Assembly (NCBI GenBank): GCA_014860005.1
Contig: JACZKP010000214.1
Span: 1-33,150, forward strand
Direction: 5' to 3'
DNA: 33,150 nucleotides
Source: Verrucomicrobiota bacterium
Lineage (GTDB): Bacteria > Verrucomicrobiota > Verrucomicrobiae > Limisphaerales > UBA11358
The notes beneath the pieces were generated by a model, which was not told the DNA's origin, ran no database searches, and saw only the letters and a list, made by a program, of their open reading frames with translations. Positions 8,635 to 16,637 of this stretch are shown piece after piece. A program made the position numbers and the translations under genes. Every line of letters begins with the position of its first letter. The first letter of the stretch is position 1.

Positions 8635-8684
8635 TGCCTGATGTGGGACGCAAGTAGGTGCGTCCCACTTTTATTTCAGGCACC
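8633..8684. repeat. Perfect nested hairpin upstream of the methyltransferase-NurA-HerA cassette
   Basis: An outer stem ggtgcctga/tcaggcacc (8633-8641, 8676-8684) encloses an inner stem gtgggacgca/tgcgtcccac (8643-8652, 8659-8668), all perfect. It ends 61 bp before the first gene of the cassette. It may be a mobile palindromic repeat marking the cassette's left edge, or a leader structure in its transcript. Confidence 0.72.
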
Positions 8685-8745
8685 GGAGTTCTCACAGAGG
8701 ACAGTCACCACCACAGCAGGCTGATTCGCGCGCGAGCGAACAGCC

Positions 8746-11700
8746 ATGTCGAACTCCACACAGGAGGCTCGCCAACTTGCTGCGGTCTTCAAAAACGCCG
8801 CGAAGGATGGTGTGCTGGAAAAACCATTCCGCGATCCGGTCGAAGCGCACTTGTTTCTAGTCGCGCGGAGCGCGGGAATCGAACTCGTGCCGCATACCGA
8901 AGTCACGATGGGCACTTCCGGGCGTGCCGACACAATCTACAACCGGTTCATCGTCGAATGGAAACAACCCGGTTTATTCAGCGCGTCCAACAACGCCACT
9001 GCGAATAGCAAGGCAATCGCTCAACTCAAAGGCTACGTCGAAACGTTTTGGTTCAGTAACCGCCAGAAGCCCGGTCGCGTTGTCGGTTGTTGCACCGATG
9101 GCCGCTATTTTATCTTCGCGACCAAGCCCGGCCATGAATGGCACGTCAGCGACCCTGTCCCTGTTGACGAACAGACCTGCCGGAAGTTTCTCGATTACTT
9201 TTTCTCGCTTCATTCCGGTATCGCCTTGCTGCCAGAATATCTTGCCGAGGATTTCTCCGCAGAAAACGTCCGCACTCAGCGCACGGTCAAGGCGCTTTAC
9301 GAATCACTGGAAAAGCACGCTCATTCGCCCTCGCTCGAAGCCATCTTTGACCAGTGGGCTCAGTTTTTTGGCGCGGTCACCGAATACGAACAATGGAGCG
9401 TCAAACTCGCCAACGAGGCCGAGCTACGAAAAACGGTCAAGGCTTTCGGCATCCCGCAGGACAAACTCGACCTCAATCGCTTCTTTTTTGCCACGCACAC
9501 TTTCTTTGCCATCCTTACGAAACTGCTCGCTTACGTCATTGTCGGTCGCTACACCGATTTGCCGACGCCCCCGTTGGAAGAGTGGAAGAATCTTACGAAC
9601 GACCAGCTCGCCGCGCACTTCGCCGCTCTCGAAAAAGGCGGTCCGTTCCACGCTGCCGGCATCCGAAACTTTCTCGAAGGTGATTTCTTCGCCTGGTATG
9701 TGAAATACTTCACGCCAGAACTCGCCGCCTGTCTCAAGGCGGTCGTTGAACGGCTTGCCGATTACGACCCTGCCACCCTTGACCTTGCGCCCGGGCCGAC
9801 TCAGGACATGCTCAAGAAGCTCTACCATCGCCTCGTCTCCGCGCACATCCGCAAAGCTCTGGGCGAGTTCTACACGCCCGACTGGCTTGCCCAACGGCTG
9901 CTCAACATGCTTGATGGGGGACGCTTCCAAGGCGACCCGCAAAAGCGTCTGCTAGATCCGACGTGCGGGTCGGGCACGATTTTGGTCCAGACCATCAATG
10001 CCATCCGCACCAACTCCATTGCTCAATCCATGGATCAGGGGGAACTGTTGCGCACCATTTGCCAGAACGTCGTGGGCATTGACCTTAACCCGCTCGCCGT
10101 CATCGCCGCTCGCACAAACTACCTGCTCGCGCTTGGCCCACTGCTGAAATCTCGTGGCACAGAGCCGCTTGAAGTCCCCGTCTATCTGGCCGACTCGGTA
10201 ATGACGCCTTCGCGTGGTGACACACACGACCTCTTTGAAACTGACAAAGTTCGTGTTTGGTTGAGCATCGGCAAAGTGGAGTTGCCCCTGCGGTTAGCGT
10301 GGCAGGGCGGCGTGGCGGCGCTGACACACTTGCTGGACGAACATTTGGAAAAGACGCCTTCAACACCGCCGGGGAAATTCACGGGACTGGCGGAGAAACG
10401 TCTCAAAGAATCTTACTCGACTTCCAAGTTAACGGAGCAAGGGCTGACGTCCGACGGGGCGTGGAAAAAGGACGAGGCGACCATTGCCGCGCTCTACACC
10501 CGGCTGCATGAGTTGCATGCCGCAGGGCGCAACGGGCTTTGGGCGCGCATCATAAAGAATGCCTTCGCTCCGGTCTTCCTCGCGCCTTTCGACTATGTCG
10601 CGGGCAATCCACCGTGGATTAACTGGCAAAACCTGCCCGAAGGCTACCGCAACGAGAGCAAAAGCCTCTGGGTGCAGCACGGCTTGTTCGTCCACAAAGG
10701 GATGGACACCATTCTCGGGAAAGGGAAGAAAGACATCTCCACGCTCATCACCTACGTAGCGGCGGACAGCTACTTGAAGGACGGCGGCAAGCTCGGCTTC
10801 GTCATCACGCAAGCTGTCTTCAAAACCAGCGGCGCGGGACAGGGATTCCGGCGTTTCATTACCCGAAAGAAAGAACCTCTCGCAGTAATTTGGGTGGATG
10901 ATTTCTCCGAGCTACAGTTGTTTGAAGGCGCGAGCAACCGGACGGTAGTTTTTATTATGCGCAAAGGACAGCCCACAAAATATCCAGTCCAGTATGCGTA
11001 TTGGCGAAAAAAGGAAAGCGGACGCAAAGGTTCATTCGACTACGATTCAACCTTGGCGGAAGTCACGGAGAAAACCGAGCGGCTGCAGTTCGTGGCAGAA
11101 CCGGTCAGCGCAAGTGATGCGACAAGTGCGTGGTTGACCGGCCGAAGGAAGGCGATTGCTGCTGTCCGGAAGCTGCTGGGTGTGTCGGAATACGCCGCCC
11201 ACGCAGGGGCATACACGGGAGGCGCAAATGCTGTTTACTGGTTCGAGATTCTAAAAGCCCATGACGACGGCACAGTAACGGCACGCAATATTACAGAGGG
11301 GGCGAAGCGCAAAATTGAGAGCGTTCAAGTTCGACTGGAGAAAGAGTTGCTTTATCTGCAACTCCGGGGACGTGACGTCCGAAGGTGGAAGGCAGTTCCA
11401 ACGGCTCACATCTTGTTCGTGCAGGATGTTCGTAAGCGTAGCGGCATTGATGAAGGAGTAATGAAGGCGAAATATCCGCTTGCATACAAGTGGCTGCTCC
11501 AAAATAAAGAGGTTCTTCTTAAGAGGTCGTCACAGAGCATCAAGCACTTGATGGACACGGGAGCGTTTTACTCGATTTTCGCCATTGGCGACTACACCCT
11601 CGCTCGATTCAAAGTGATTTGGTTGGCGTTCGGGGCAAGAAGGGTCAATGCCGCTGTCTCTGAATACGTTGATGGCAAACCCGTGTGTGGCAACCAAGCC

Positions 11701-12087
11701 ATGCACATGGCTGTGCCATGTGATTCGCTTGTGGAAGCTTATTACCTCGCTGGTTGCGTTAACAGCTCTCCGTTCAACGCTGCTGTCGTGATGCACACAC
11801 AGATAGGCGGAAAGAGCTTTGCTCAAGGCTCAATTCTGAAATCTATACGCGTGCCGAAGTTCGACGATAGCAACTCCGCCCACAAGAAAGTCGTCGAGGT
11901 TGTTCGCGAGTTGCACAAACACCTTGATGATGAAGTCACGCTCCGCGCTGATGAAGAATCACTCGACGACGCAATTCGTGCAGTATGGGGACTCGACAAA
12001 GACGAACTTGCTGCCGCCCGGCAGGTCTGCGAAGAGCTTTCAGGCGTTGACTTCGAAGGCGAAGAACAACCCGCGACAGAAGAATGA
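8746..12087 (+). CDS. Restriction-modification-like fusion: PD-(D/E)XK nuclease plus class I N6-adenine DNA methyltransferase
   Basis: 1113 residues. The N-terminal segment resembles a type I/IIG restriction nuclease domain: GRADTIYNRFIVEWKQPG carries D62, E71 and K73 in the D...ExK spacing. A helical linker follows. The methyltransferase core has FYTPDWLAQRLLNML, motif I DPTCGSGTIL (D404), a GIDLNPLAVIAARTNYLLA segment and the catalytic motif IV NPPW (N621), characteristic of N6-adenine methylation. The last 350 or so residues (LYLQLRGRDVRRW, YKWLLQNKEVLLKRS) resemble the specificity region of Eco57I/TaqI-like enzymes. The overall plan is that of a type IIG enzyme. The TGA overlaps the next gene's ATG (12084-12087), so the three genes form one operon. 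The start at 8746 has no clear Shine-Dalgarno. Confidence 0.88.
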   Translation: MSNSTQEARQLAAVFKNAAKDGVLEKPFRDPVEAHLFLVARSAGIELVPHTEVTMGTSGRADTIYNRFIVEWKQPGLFSASNNATANSKAIAQLKGYVETFWFSNRQKPGRVVGCCTDGRYFIFATKPGHEWHVSDPVPVDEQTCRKFLDYFFSLHSGIALLPEYLAEDFSAENVRTQRTVKALYESLEKHAHSPSLEAIFDQWAQFFGAVTEYEQWSVKLANEAELRKTVKAFGIPQDKLDLNRFFFATHTFFAILTKLLAYVIVGRYTDLPTPPLEEWKNLTNDQLAAHFAALEKGGPFHAAGIRNFLEGDFFAWYVKYFTPELAACLKAVVERLADYDPATLDLAPGPTQDMLKKLYHRLVSAHIRKALGEFYTPDWLAQRLLNMLDGGRFQGDPQKRLLDPTCGSGTILVQTINAIRTNSIAQSMDQGELLRTICQNVVGIDLNPLAVIAARTNYLLALGPLLKSRGTEPLEVPVYLADSVMTPSRGDTHDLFETDKVRVWLSIGKVELPLRLAWQGGVAALTHLLDEHLEKTPSTPPGKFTGLAEKRLKESYSTSKLTEQGLTSDGAWKKDEATIAALYTRLHELHAAGRNGLWARIIKNAFAPVFLAPFDYVAGNPPWINWQNLPEGYRNESKSLWVQHGLFVHKGMDTILGKGKKDISTLITYVAADSYLKDGGKLGFVITQAVFKTSGAGQGFRRFITRKKEPLAVIWVDDFSELQLFEGASNRTVVFIMRKGQPTKYPVQYAYWRKKESGRKGSFDYDSTLAEVTEKTERLQFVAEPVSASDATSAWLTGRRKAIAAVRKLLGVSEYAAHAGAYTGGANAVYWFEILKAHDDGTVTARNITEGAKRKIESVQVRLEKELLYLQLRGRDVRRWKAVPTAHILFVQDVRKRSGIDEGVMKAKYPLAYKWLLQNKEVLLKRSSQSIKHLMDTGAFYSIFAIGDYTLARFKVIWLAFGARRVNAAVSEYVDGKPVCGNQAMHMAVPCDSLVEAYYLAGCVNSSPFNAAVVMHTQIGGKSFAQGSILKSIRVPKFDDSNSAHKKVVEVVRELHKHLDDEVTLRADEESLDDAIRAVWGLDKDELAAARQVCEELSGVDFEGEEQPATEE

Positions 12088-13232
12088 ACCGCCTCCCTCA
12101 ACTCTTCAAATTGCAAGCCGCACTGGAAGTTCTATCGCAGCAGACGGACGTGTTACCCGCCGTCGGCGGCGCAACGGAAGACGAGTTGCGCCCGGATGCG
12201 GACGAGATTCAGGATCAGGAGGCGACCAAGGAGGACAAGCTGCTCGACGAACCTTTCGAGTTCGGCCAGAGCAACACCTACGTCCCGCTCCAGCCGTTGA
12301 AGCGCCCGGAGGAACACGTCTTCCGCTATTTTCAAGACGGCTCGATGCGGTCTTTTTTTATCGGCAGTTGCCTGGAACACGAGCGGCAGACGCCCGTTAT
12401 CCTTGGGCAAGTTGCGTCGGCAGCTTTGGAGAGAGAAGCGGGCGGGCGTCTGAAACAGGCCGTTCTTATCCAGCGGAATTTATTGCTCTTTGCGTTCAGC
12501 CAAGTCAGCGAGCCGGTTCGGAACAAGTTGCAGGAAGTCATCACGCCGCTTGGCTTTGATTTTCAACTTCGGGACATCGAGCAGCATGGCCGCGAAGCAC
12601 AGGACTTGCGCCGCCGCGCCGAGGATTCCATGCGCGCGGCGATGCACGAGGTTGAAACCGAAAGCTTGCTCAAAACTTTGGACAAAGCCGGTGACGGCTG
12701 GGTCATCGCTGACGGCTCGATTCGTTTTCACAATTTCGAGAATGAAATGGAAACGCGCTTTGGCGCAGAGCAACCCCGCGTAGTCAGCGTTGCAAAGAGC
12801 TTCAGCAAGAATCCACGTTTCAAAGTTGGGCGAGGCGGCAAGTCAAAGGAGTTGAATATGTGGCAACTCCTTGCCGATTTGCCGGAAGGCAATCGGACCA
12901 TCGCTTTCAAAGCACCATCACAAAAGCGGTCAGTGGTGGTCTGGTATGTCCGACTGCGTTTGCAACGGTTCATGGAATACCCGCTGATGGGCGTCATCAA
13001 AGTGGAGTTGCCGCTGGTTGGCACAGAGCCGCCGTCAAGCACGCTCGTTACCAAATTGAGCAATGCTTTGCTGGCAGAGCGGACAGTCACGCCGCATGGT
13101 CTTGACCGGCGCTGGCATTCGCACCTTTACCCCATCTTTCAAGCCGAGCGCTGCGTGAAAAACAGTTTCGTCAGCAGCGCAATTCTGCGGGTCGGATTAC
13201 GCTGGCCGCCAGCCAAACCAATTACGAGGTAA
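12084..13232 (+). CDS. NurA-like nuclease domain protein
   Basis: 382 residues, start overlapping the methyltransferase stop by 4 bp. I assign it to NurA by the spacing of two Asp-Gly-Ser motifs, FRYFQDGSMRSFFIG (D85) and WVIADGSIRF (D210), and by a C-terminal segment RRWHSHLYPIFQAERCVKNS (about residues 342-361) in the place of the conserved NurA His motif. NurA nucleases degrade DNA and work with HerA, which is exactly the next gene here. The sequence is divergent and the assignment rests partly on that neighbour, so it should be confirmed with a profile or structure search. A helical insert (HGREAQDLRRRAEDSMRAAM) lies between the two DGS motifs. Confidence 0.68.
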   Translation: MNRLPQLFKLQAALEVLSQQTDVLPAVGGATEDELRPDADEIQDQEATKEDKLLDEPFEFGQSNTYVPLQPLKRPEEHVFRYFQDGSMRSFFIGSCLEHERQTPVILGQVASAALEREAGGRLKQAVLIQRNLLLFAFSQVSEPVRNKLQEVITPLGFDFQLRDIEQHGREAQDLRRRAEDSMRAAMHEVETESLLKTLDKAGDGWVIADGSIRFHNFENEMETRFGAEQPRVVSVAKSFSKNPRFKVGRGGKSKELNMWQLLADLPEGNRTIAFKAPSQKRSVVVWYVRLRLQRFMEYPLMGVIKVELPLVGTEPPSSTLVTKLSNALLAERTVTPHGLDRRWHSHLYPIFQAERCVKNSFVSSAILRVGLRWPPAKPITR

Positions 13233-13234
13233 CT

Positions 13235-14893
13235 ATGAGTGAAGAAAACAAAATCATTGGCCGCGCATCGGCCACGGAAAAAGCGCCGAATGAATCCAAC
13301 GGATTCTCCTTCTGGCTCGCGCCCGAGGTGTTGGTGAACCCGTTCGACATCGTCGAGGCCGAATCATACAAGGGCAGCAAGAGTTATGGGTTGGTGATGA
13401 ATCTCGAACATGCCACCGACGCCAACACACATTTGTCGAATTACATCTCCAATAACTTCGGCGAGGCGACGGAAGACCCGCAGACACCGCGTCAAGGCAC
13501 AACCGTGGCACAGTGCAACGTGATGTCGAACACCGAGGAGATTTATATGCCCGTGCCGAGTGAGGCGCGGATTCGTTTTGCTGACGCCGCTGGTATCCTG
13601 AAAGCGCTCGGCGCGGATCAAATCAAAGAGGAAAACAAAATCCCCGCCGGGTTGATTGAAATGAGCAACGGCACGAGAGCGCCATGCTTTCTCGACGCAC
13701 GTTATGTGCTCGGCCCAGAGGGGGCGCATATGAACATCTCTGGCATTTCTGGTCTGGCAACGAAGACCAGCTACCTCATGTTCCTGCTTACGGCCACAAT
13801 GCAGCGTTACTCCGAGGCGGACAAGACGGCAGTCATTCTCTTGAACGTCAAACACGATGACTTGCTCCACATCCACGAACCGAACGAGAAACTCACTCCG
13901 CGCGACCACGAGATGTGGAAAGCGCTTGGCCTGGAAGCAAAACCATTTCCATCCGACCGCGTCCACTATTTGTTGCCGAACGGCAAACACAGCGCCAACA
14001 CTGGCAAACCCAACAGCCATTCCACGCCCAATATTCCGTTCAACACTTACGCCTATGCTCTCGGCAACTCGAAGGACAAACTCGACTTGCTCATGGGCCA
14101 CGTCTCGGATGCGTGGGACACGATGCGCGCCCTTGTTGGCGAGATTCAGCAGAAGCTGGAAAACCCCGGCAAAGACCCGAACTGGTCATCTGTAAAGACG
14201 TGGCAGGGCTTGCTCGACGGGCCGGGCCTTGTTGACCCGAAGGAGGGCAAGGCGCGTTACGTCGGGGAAGTTGCGCCCATTACGGTGAACCGCTTTCGCC
14301 GAATCTTGCGGCGCATCACGCAGACGCGGCAATCCGGCATCTTCGTTGACCAACTCAGCCGCAATCATTGCGACCTTGCGGAAAAGATTCGCGCGATTAA
14401 AGGCGGACACACCTACGTCGTGGACATATACAATCTCAAGGATGAGGAGAAGACGCTCGTGTTCGGCGACATTCTACGAACGATCTACACGCTCTACGCC
14501 GAGAGCGACGTGGCCGAAGAAGATTTGCCAAAGAAGGTTATCATCTTCGTGGACGAGTTGAACAAATACGCGCCAGAAGGAGCGAAAGGCTCGCCGATTG
14601 TCGAACAAGTCCTGGAGGTTTCCGAGCGCGGGCGCTCGCTGGGCATCGTGCTTTTCGGCGCGCAGCAATTTTTGAGCGCCGTTCATGACCGCGTAACCGG
14701 AAATTGCTCAACGACACTTCTTGGCCGAACCAACGCCGCAGAAATGGCCGAGCGCAGTTACCGCTTCCTCAACCCCGATATCAAAGCCGCTGCCACACGG
14801 TTGGATAAAGGCCAATTGATTTTAAGCCATGCGGTCTTTCGCGAGCCGGTGAAAATCAAATTCCCGATGGCGGCTTACAAACAGCCGTCGTGA
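13235..14893 (+). CDS. HerA/FtsK-like P-loop ATPase (DNA translocase)
   Basis: 552 residues, starting 2 bp after the NurA-like gene with a weak GAGG site at 13226-13229. An N-terminal beta-barrel like the HAS domain (PFDIVEAESYKGSKSYGLVM) is followed by the nucleotide-binding loop SGISGLATKTSY, residues about 169-180. This is one residue longer than, and different from, the textbook GxxGxGKT loop. Walker B is clear: KVIIFVDELNKYAP with D440 and E441. A further conserved block, RGRSLGIVLFGAQQFLSAVH, carries the sensor glutamine pair, and RVTGNCSTTLLGRTNAAE follows. HerA forms a hexamer that pumps DNA into NurA. Here it probably powers the nuclease encoded just upstream. Confidence 0.85.
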   Translation: MSEENKIIGRASATEKAPNESNGFSFWLAPEVLVNPFDIVEAESYKGSKSYGLVMNLEHATDANTHLSNYISNNFGEATEDPQTPRQGTTVAQCNVMSNTEEIYMPVPSEARIRFADAAGILKALGADQIKEENKIPAGLIEMSNGTRAPCFLDARYVLGPEGAHMNISGISGLATKTSYLMFLLTATMQRYSEADKTAVILLNVKHDDLLHIHEPNEKLTPRDHEMWKALGLEAKPFPSDRVHYLLPNGKHSANTGKPNSHSTPNIPFNTYAYALGNSKDKLDLLMGHVSDAWDTMRALVGEIQQKLENPGKDPNWSSVKTWQGLLDGPGLVDPKEGKARYVGEVAPITVNRFRRILRRITQTRQSGIFVDQLSRNHCDLAEKIRAIKGGHTYVVDIYNLKDEEKTLVFGDILRTIYTLYAESDVAEEDLPKKVIIFVDELNKYAPEGAKGSPIVEQVLEVSERGRSLGIVLFGAQQFLSAVHDRVTGNCSTTLLGRTNAAEMAERSYRFLNPDIKAAATRLDKGQLILSHAVFREPVKIKFPMAAYKQPS

Positions 14894-14900
14894 GATTCAA

Positions 14901-15026
14901 TTGCCGTGTTTGACCGACACGGAAAAGGCGTTGCTCGACACGCGGCTGGCCGCGTATGAAAAGGACCCTGACGCCGGCAGTTCGTGGGAGGAAGTGGAAG
15001 CCCGCATCTGCGCCCGGCTCAAGGCA
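14901..15026 (+). pseudogene. Remnant of an addiction-module antitoxin (TIGR02574-like)
   Basis: From TTG 14901, 7 bp after the HerA stop, the frame reads PCLTDTEKALLDTRLAAYEK and then DPDAGSSWEEVEARICARLKA. The pattern LD.RLA.YE..PDAGSSWEEV..R closely resembles the C-terminal half of small putative addiction-module components that pair with RelE/ParE toxins. The N-terminal half is missing, as is any toxin. The 3' end overlaps the last codons of the convergent sulfatase by 8 bp, so the junction of two DNA pieces is at about 15020. Confidence 0.62.
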
Positions 15027-16476
15027 AGTTCTTCTTCTTTTTGCCGCCCGGCTTCGGCTGAGTCTGCGCCCGCTCGAGGTAACTCTTGAATTCCCAGCGC
15101 TCCTTCCACTGCGCGAGATAAGGCTGGTAGGCGGGCGTCTCGAACCAGAATTGTGAAACCGGATCAGCGGGTGTGACTTTGCCTTCGGGATAATCTTTCC
15201 CGGCGAAACTCGCCTCCATGGTCGCGTTCCAGTCCAGCAGTTGCTTCTGCATCCGCGCCGCGACTTCCGGTTGCTCGGCGCTGAGGTCGCGCGTCTCTTT
15301 CGGATCGGCAATGAGGTCGTAGAGTTGGAATTTTCCGCCCGCGAGATTCTCGGTGAGCAGCTTGTAACGATCGTCCACCAGCGCGCGCTTGGTCAGGTAG
15401 CGGAAGCCGATGGCACGCCCGCGCTCGCCGAGGTCGCGGGTAAACAGCGGTTTGAGGCTGATGCCATCCACGGGTTTCACCATCACGTTCTCCGGCAGGC
15501 CGACAATGTCCGCGACGGTGGGAAACAAATCCATCACGCAAGCCGGATAGCTCGTGACGCGCGGCTGGATGACCGCCGGCCACTCGATGATGCCCGGCAC
15601 CCGGATACCGCCCTCGAAGACGGAGCTTTTGAAGCCGCGCAGGCCGCCGACGGTTTCGGGCGTGATGTTGGGCAGGCCGCCGTTGTCGCTGCAAAAGACC
15701 AGCAGCGTGTTCTGCGCGAGGCCGAGGTCACGGAGTTTATGCCGCAGCGTGCCGATGCTGCGATCCATCGCCACGAGTTCACCGTAATGGTTGGCGGAAG
15801 CTTCGTTGAGCTGGCTGAACGCCGCCTTGTCAGCCGCCAGCGCTTTGAACGGACTGTGCGGGGTGCCATACCAGATCACGGCGAACATGGGTTTGCCACC
15901 CGCGCGGTGCTTCTCCAAAAACTTCACTGCCTCCGCCACGGCGATTTCGGACGAGTCGCCGTGAAACTGCTCGAACTTGCCCGCGCGACTCATCAACGGA
16001 TCCACATCGTAGAAGTTCGAAACCGACACCCACTCGTCGAAGCCGAACGCACCGGGATTGCGCGGATCGTCGGCAAAGATGGGTGCGCCCGATCCCTTGT
16101 GGCCGTTGAGGTGCCACTTGCCGAAATGGCCGGTCACGTAGCCCGCGCCCTTGAGCGCCTGCGCGATGGTTTTCTCCTGCAACCGCAACGCGTAGCCGTG
16201 GCTCAACACGCCCGTGCGATCGTGCGAACGCCCCGTGAGCATCGCAGCGCGCGTCGGCGAGCACACCGGCCCGCCCGCGTAAAAGCGATCGAAGCGCAAC
16301 CCATTCGCAGCCATCGCGTCAAGGTTCGGCGTTTTGAGCACGGGATGATTGCGATAGCCGGTCTGGCCCCAGCCCATGTCGTCGGCCATGACGAAGATGA
16401 TGTGCGGCGGCGGTGCGGCGGGAAGTTGGCCGCAACAACCCGTCAGAACTGCGAAGAGCGTGAGAAGGATTTTCAT
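15019..16476 (-). CDS. Secreted S1-family sulfatase (arylsulfatase A-like)
   Basis: About 485 residues. I start at ATG 16476, giving a signal peptide MKILLTLFAVLTGCCGQLPA; a longer frame to 16593 runs through the palindromic repeat and is unlikely. The metal site HIIFVMADDMGWG and the formylglycine motif CSPTR (C72, in PVCSPTRAAMLTGR) are intact, as are HFGKWHLNGHKG and FCSDNGG. The cysteine must be converted to formylglycine by a maturation enzyme not encoded here. The C-terminus ends in a lysine-rich tail, and the stop codon lies within the adjoining antitoxin remnant, so the native end may have been lost. It is the last sulfatase of the operon, 161 bp after its neighbour. Confidence 0.9.
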   Translation of the reverse strand: MKILLTLFAVLTGCCGQLPAAPPPHIIFVMADDMGWGQTGYRNHPVLKTPNLDAMAANGLRFDRFYAGGPVCSPTRAAMLTGRSHDRTGVLSHGYALRLQEKTIAQALKGAGYVTGHFGKWHLNGHKGSGAPIFADDPRNPGAFGFDEWVSVSNFYDVDPLMSRAGKFEQFHGDSSEIAVAEAVKFLEKHRAGGKPMFAVIWYGTPHSPFKALAADKAAFSQLNEASANHYGELVAMDRSIGTLRHKLRDLGLAQNTLLVFCSDNGGLPNITPETVGGLRGFKSSVFEGGIRVPGIIEWPAVIQPRVTSYPACVMDLFPTVADIVGLPENVMVKPVDGISLKPLFTRDLGERGRAIGFRYLTKRALVDDRYKLLTENLAGGKFQLYDLIADPKETRDLSAEQPEVAARMQKQLLDWNATMEASFAGKDYPEGKVTPADPVSQFWFETPAYQPYLAQWKERWEFKSYLERAQTQPKPGGKKKKNLP

Positions 16477-16503
16477 GGAGCGTGGCGTGGTTTCTTGTTC
16501 CGG

Positions 16504-16636
16504 GCTATGCACTTGATTCTCCTTCAGGCAGACTGGGACAACCTGAAGGTTGAACTCCAACGGTAACGGCCTGCGCTTGGCGTTGGAGTTCACGCTTTAG
16601 CGTGTCTGCTGGGCCAAGGGGAATCAGGTGCATAGC
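16504..16636. repeat. Palindromic element between two sulfatase genes
   Basis: The outer arms gctatgcacttgattc (16504-16519) and gaatcaggtgcatagc (16621-16636) pair at 15 of 16 positions. The inner arms tgaactccaacg (16551-16562) and cgttggagttca (16581-16592) pair perfectly. The 133-bp element ends one base before the stop of the upstream sulfatase and is the only long gap in this operon, so it probably inserted there. Confidence 0.75.
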
Positions 16637-16637
16637 A

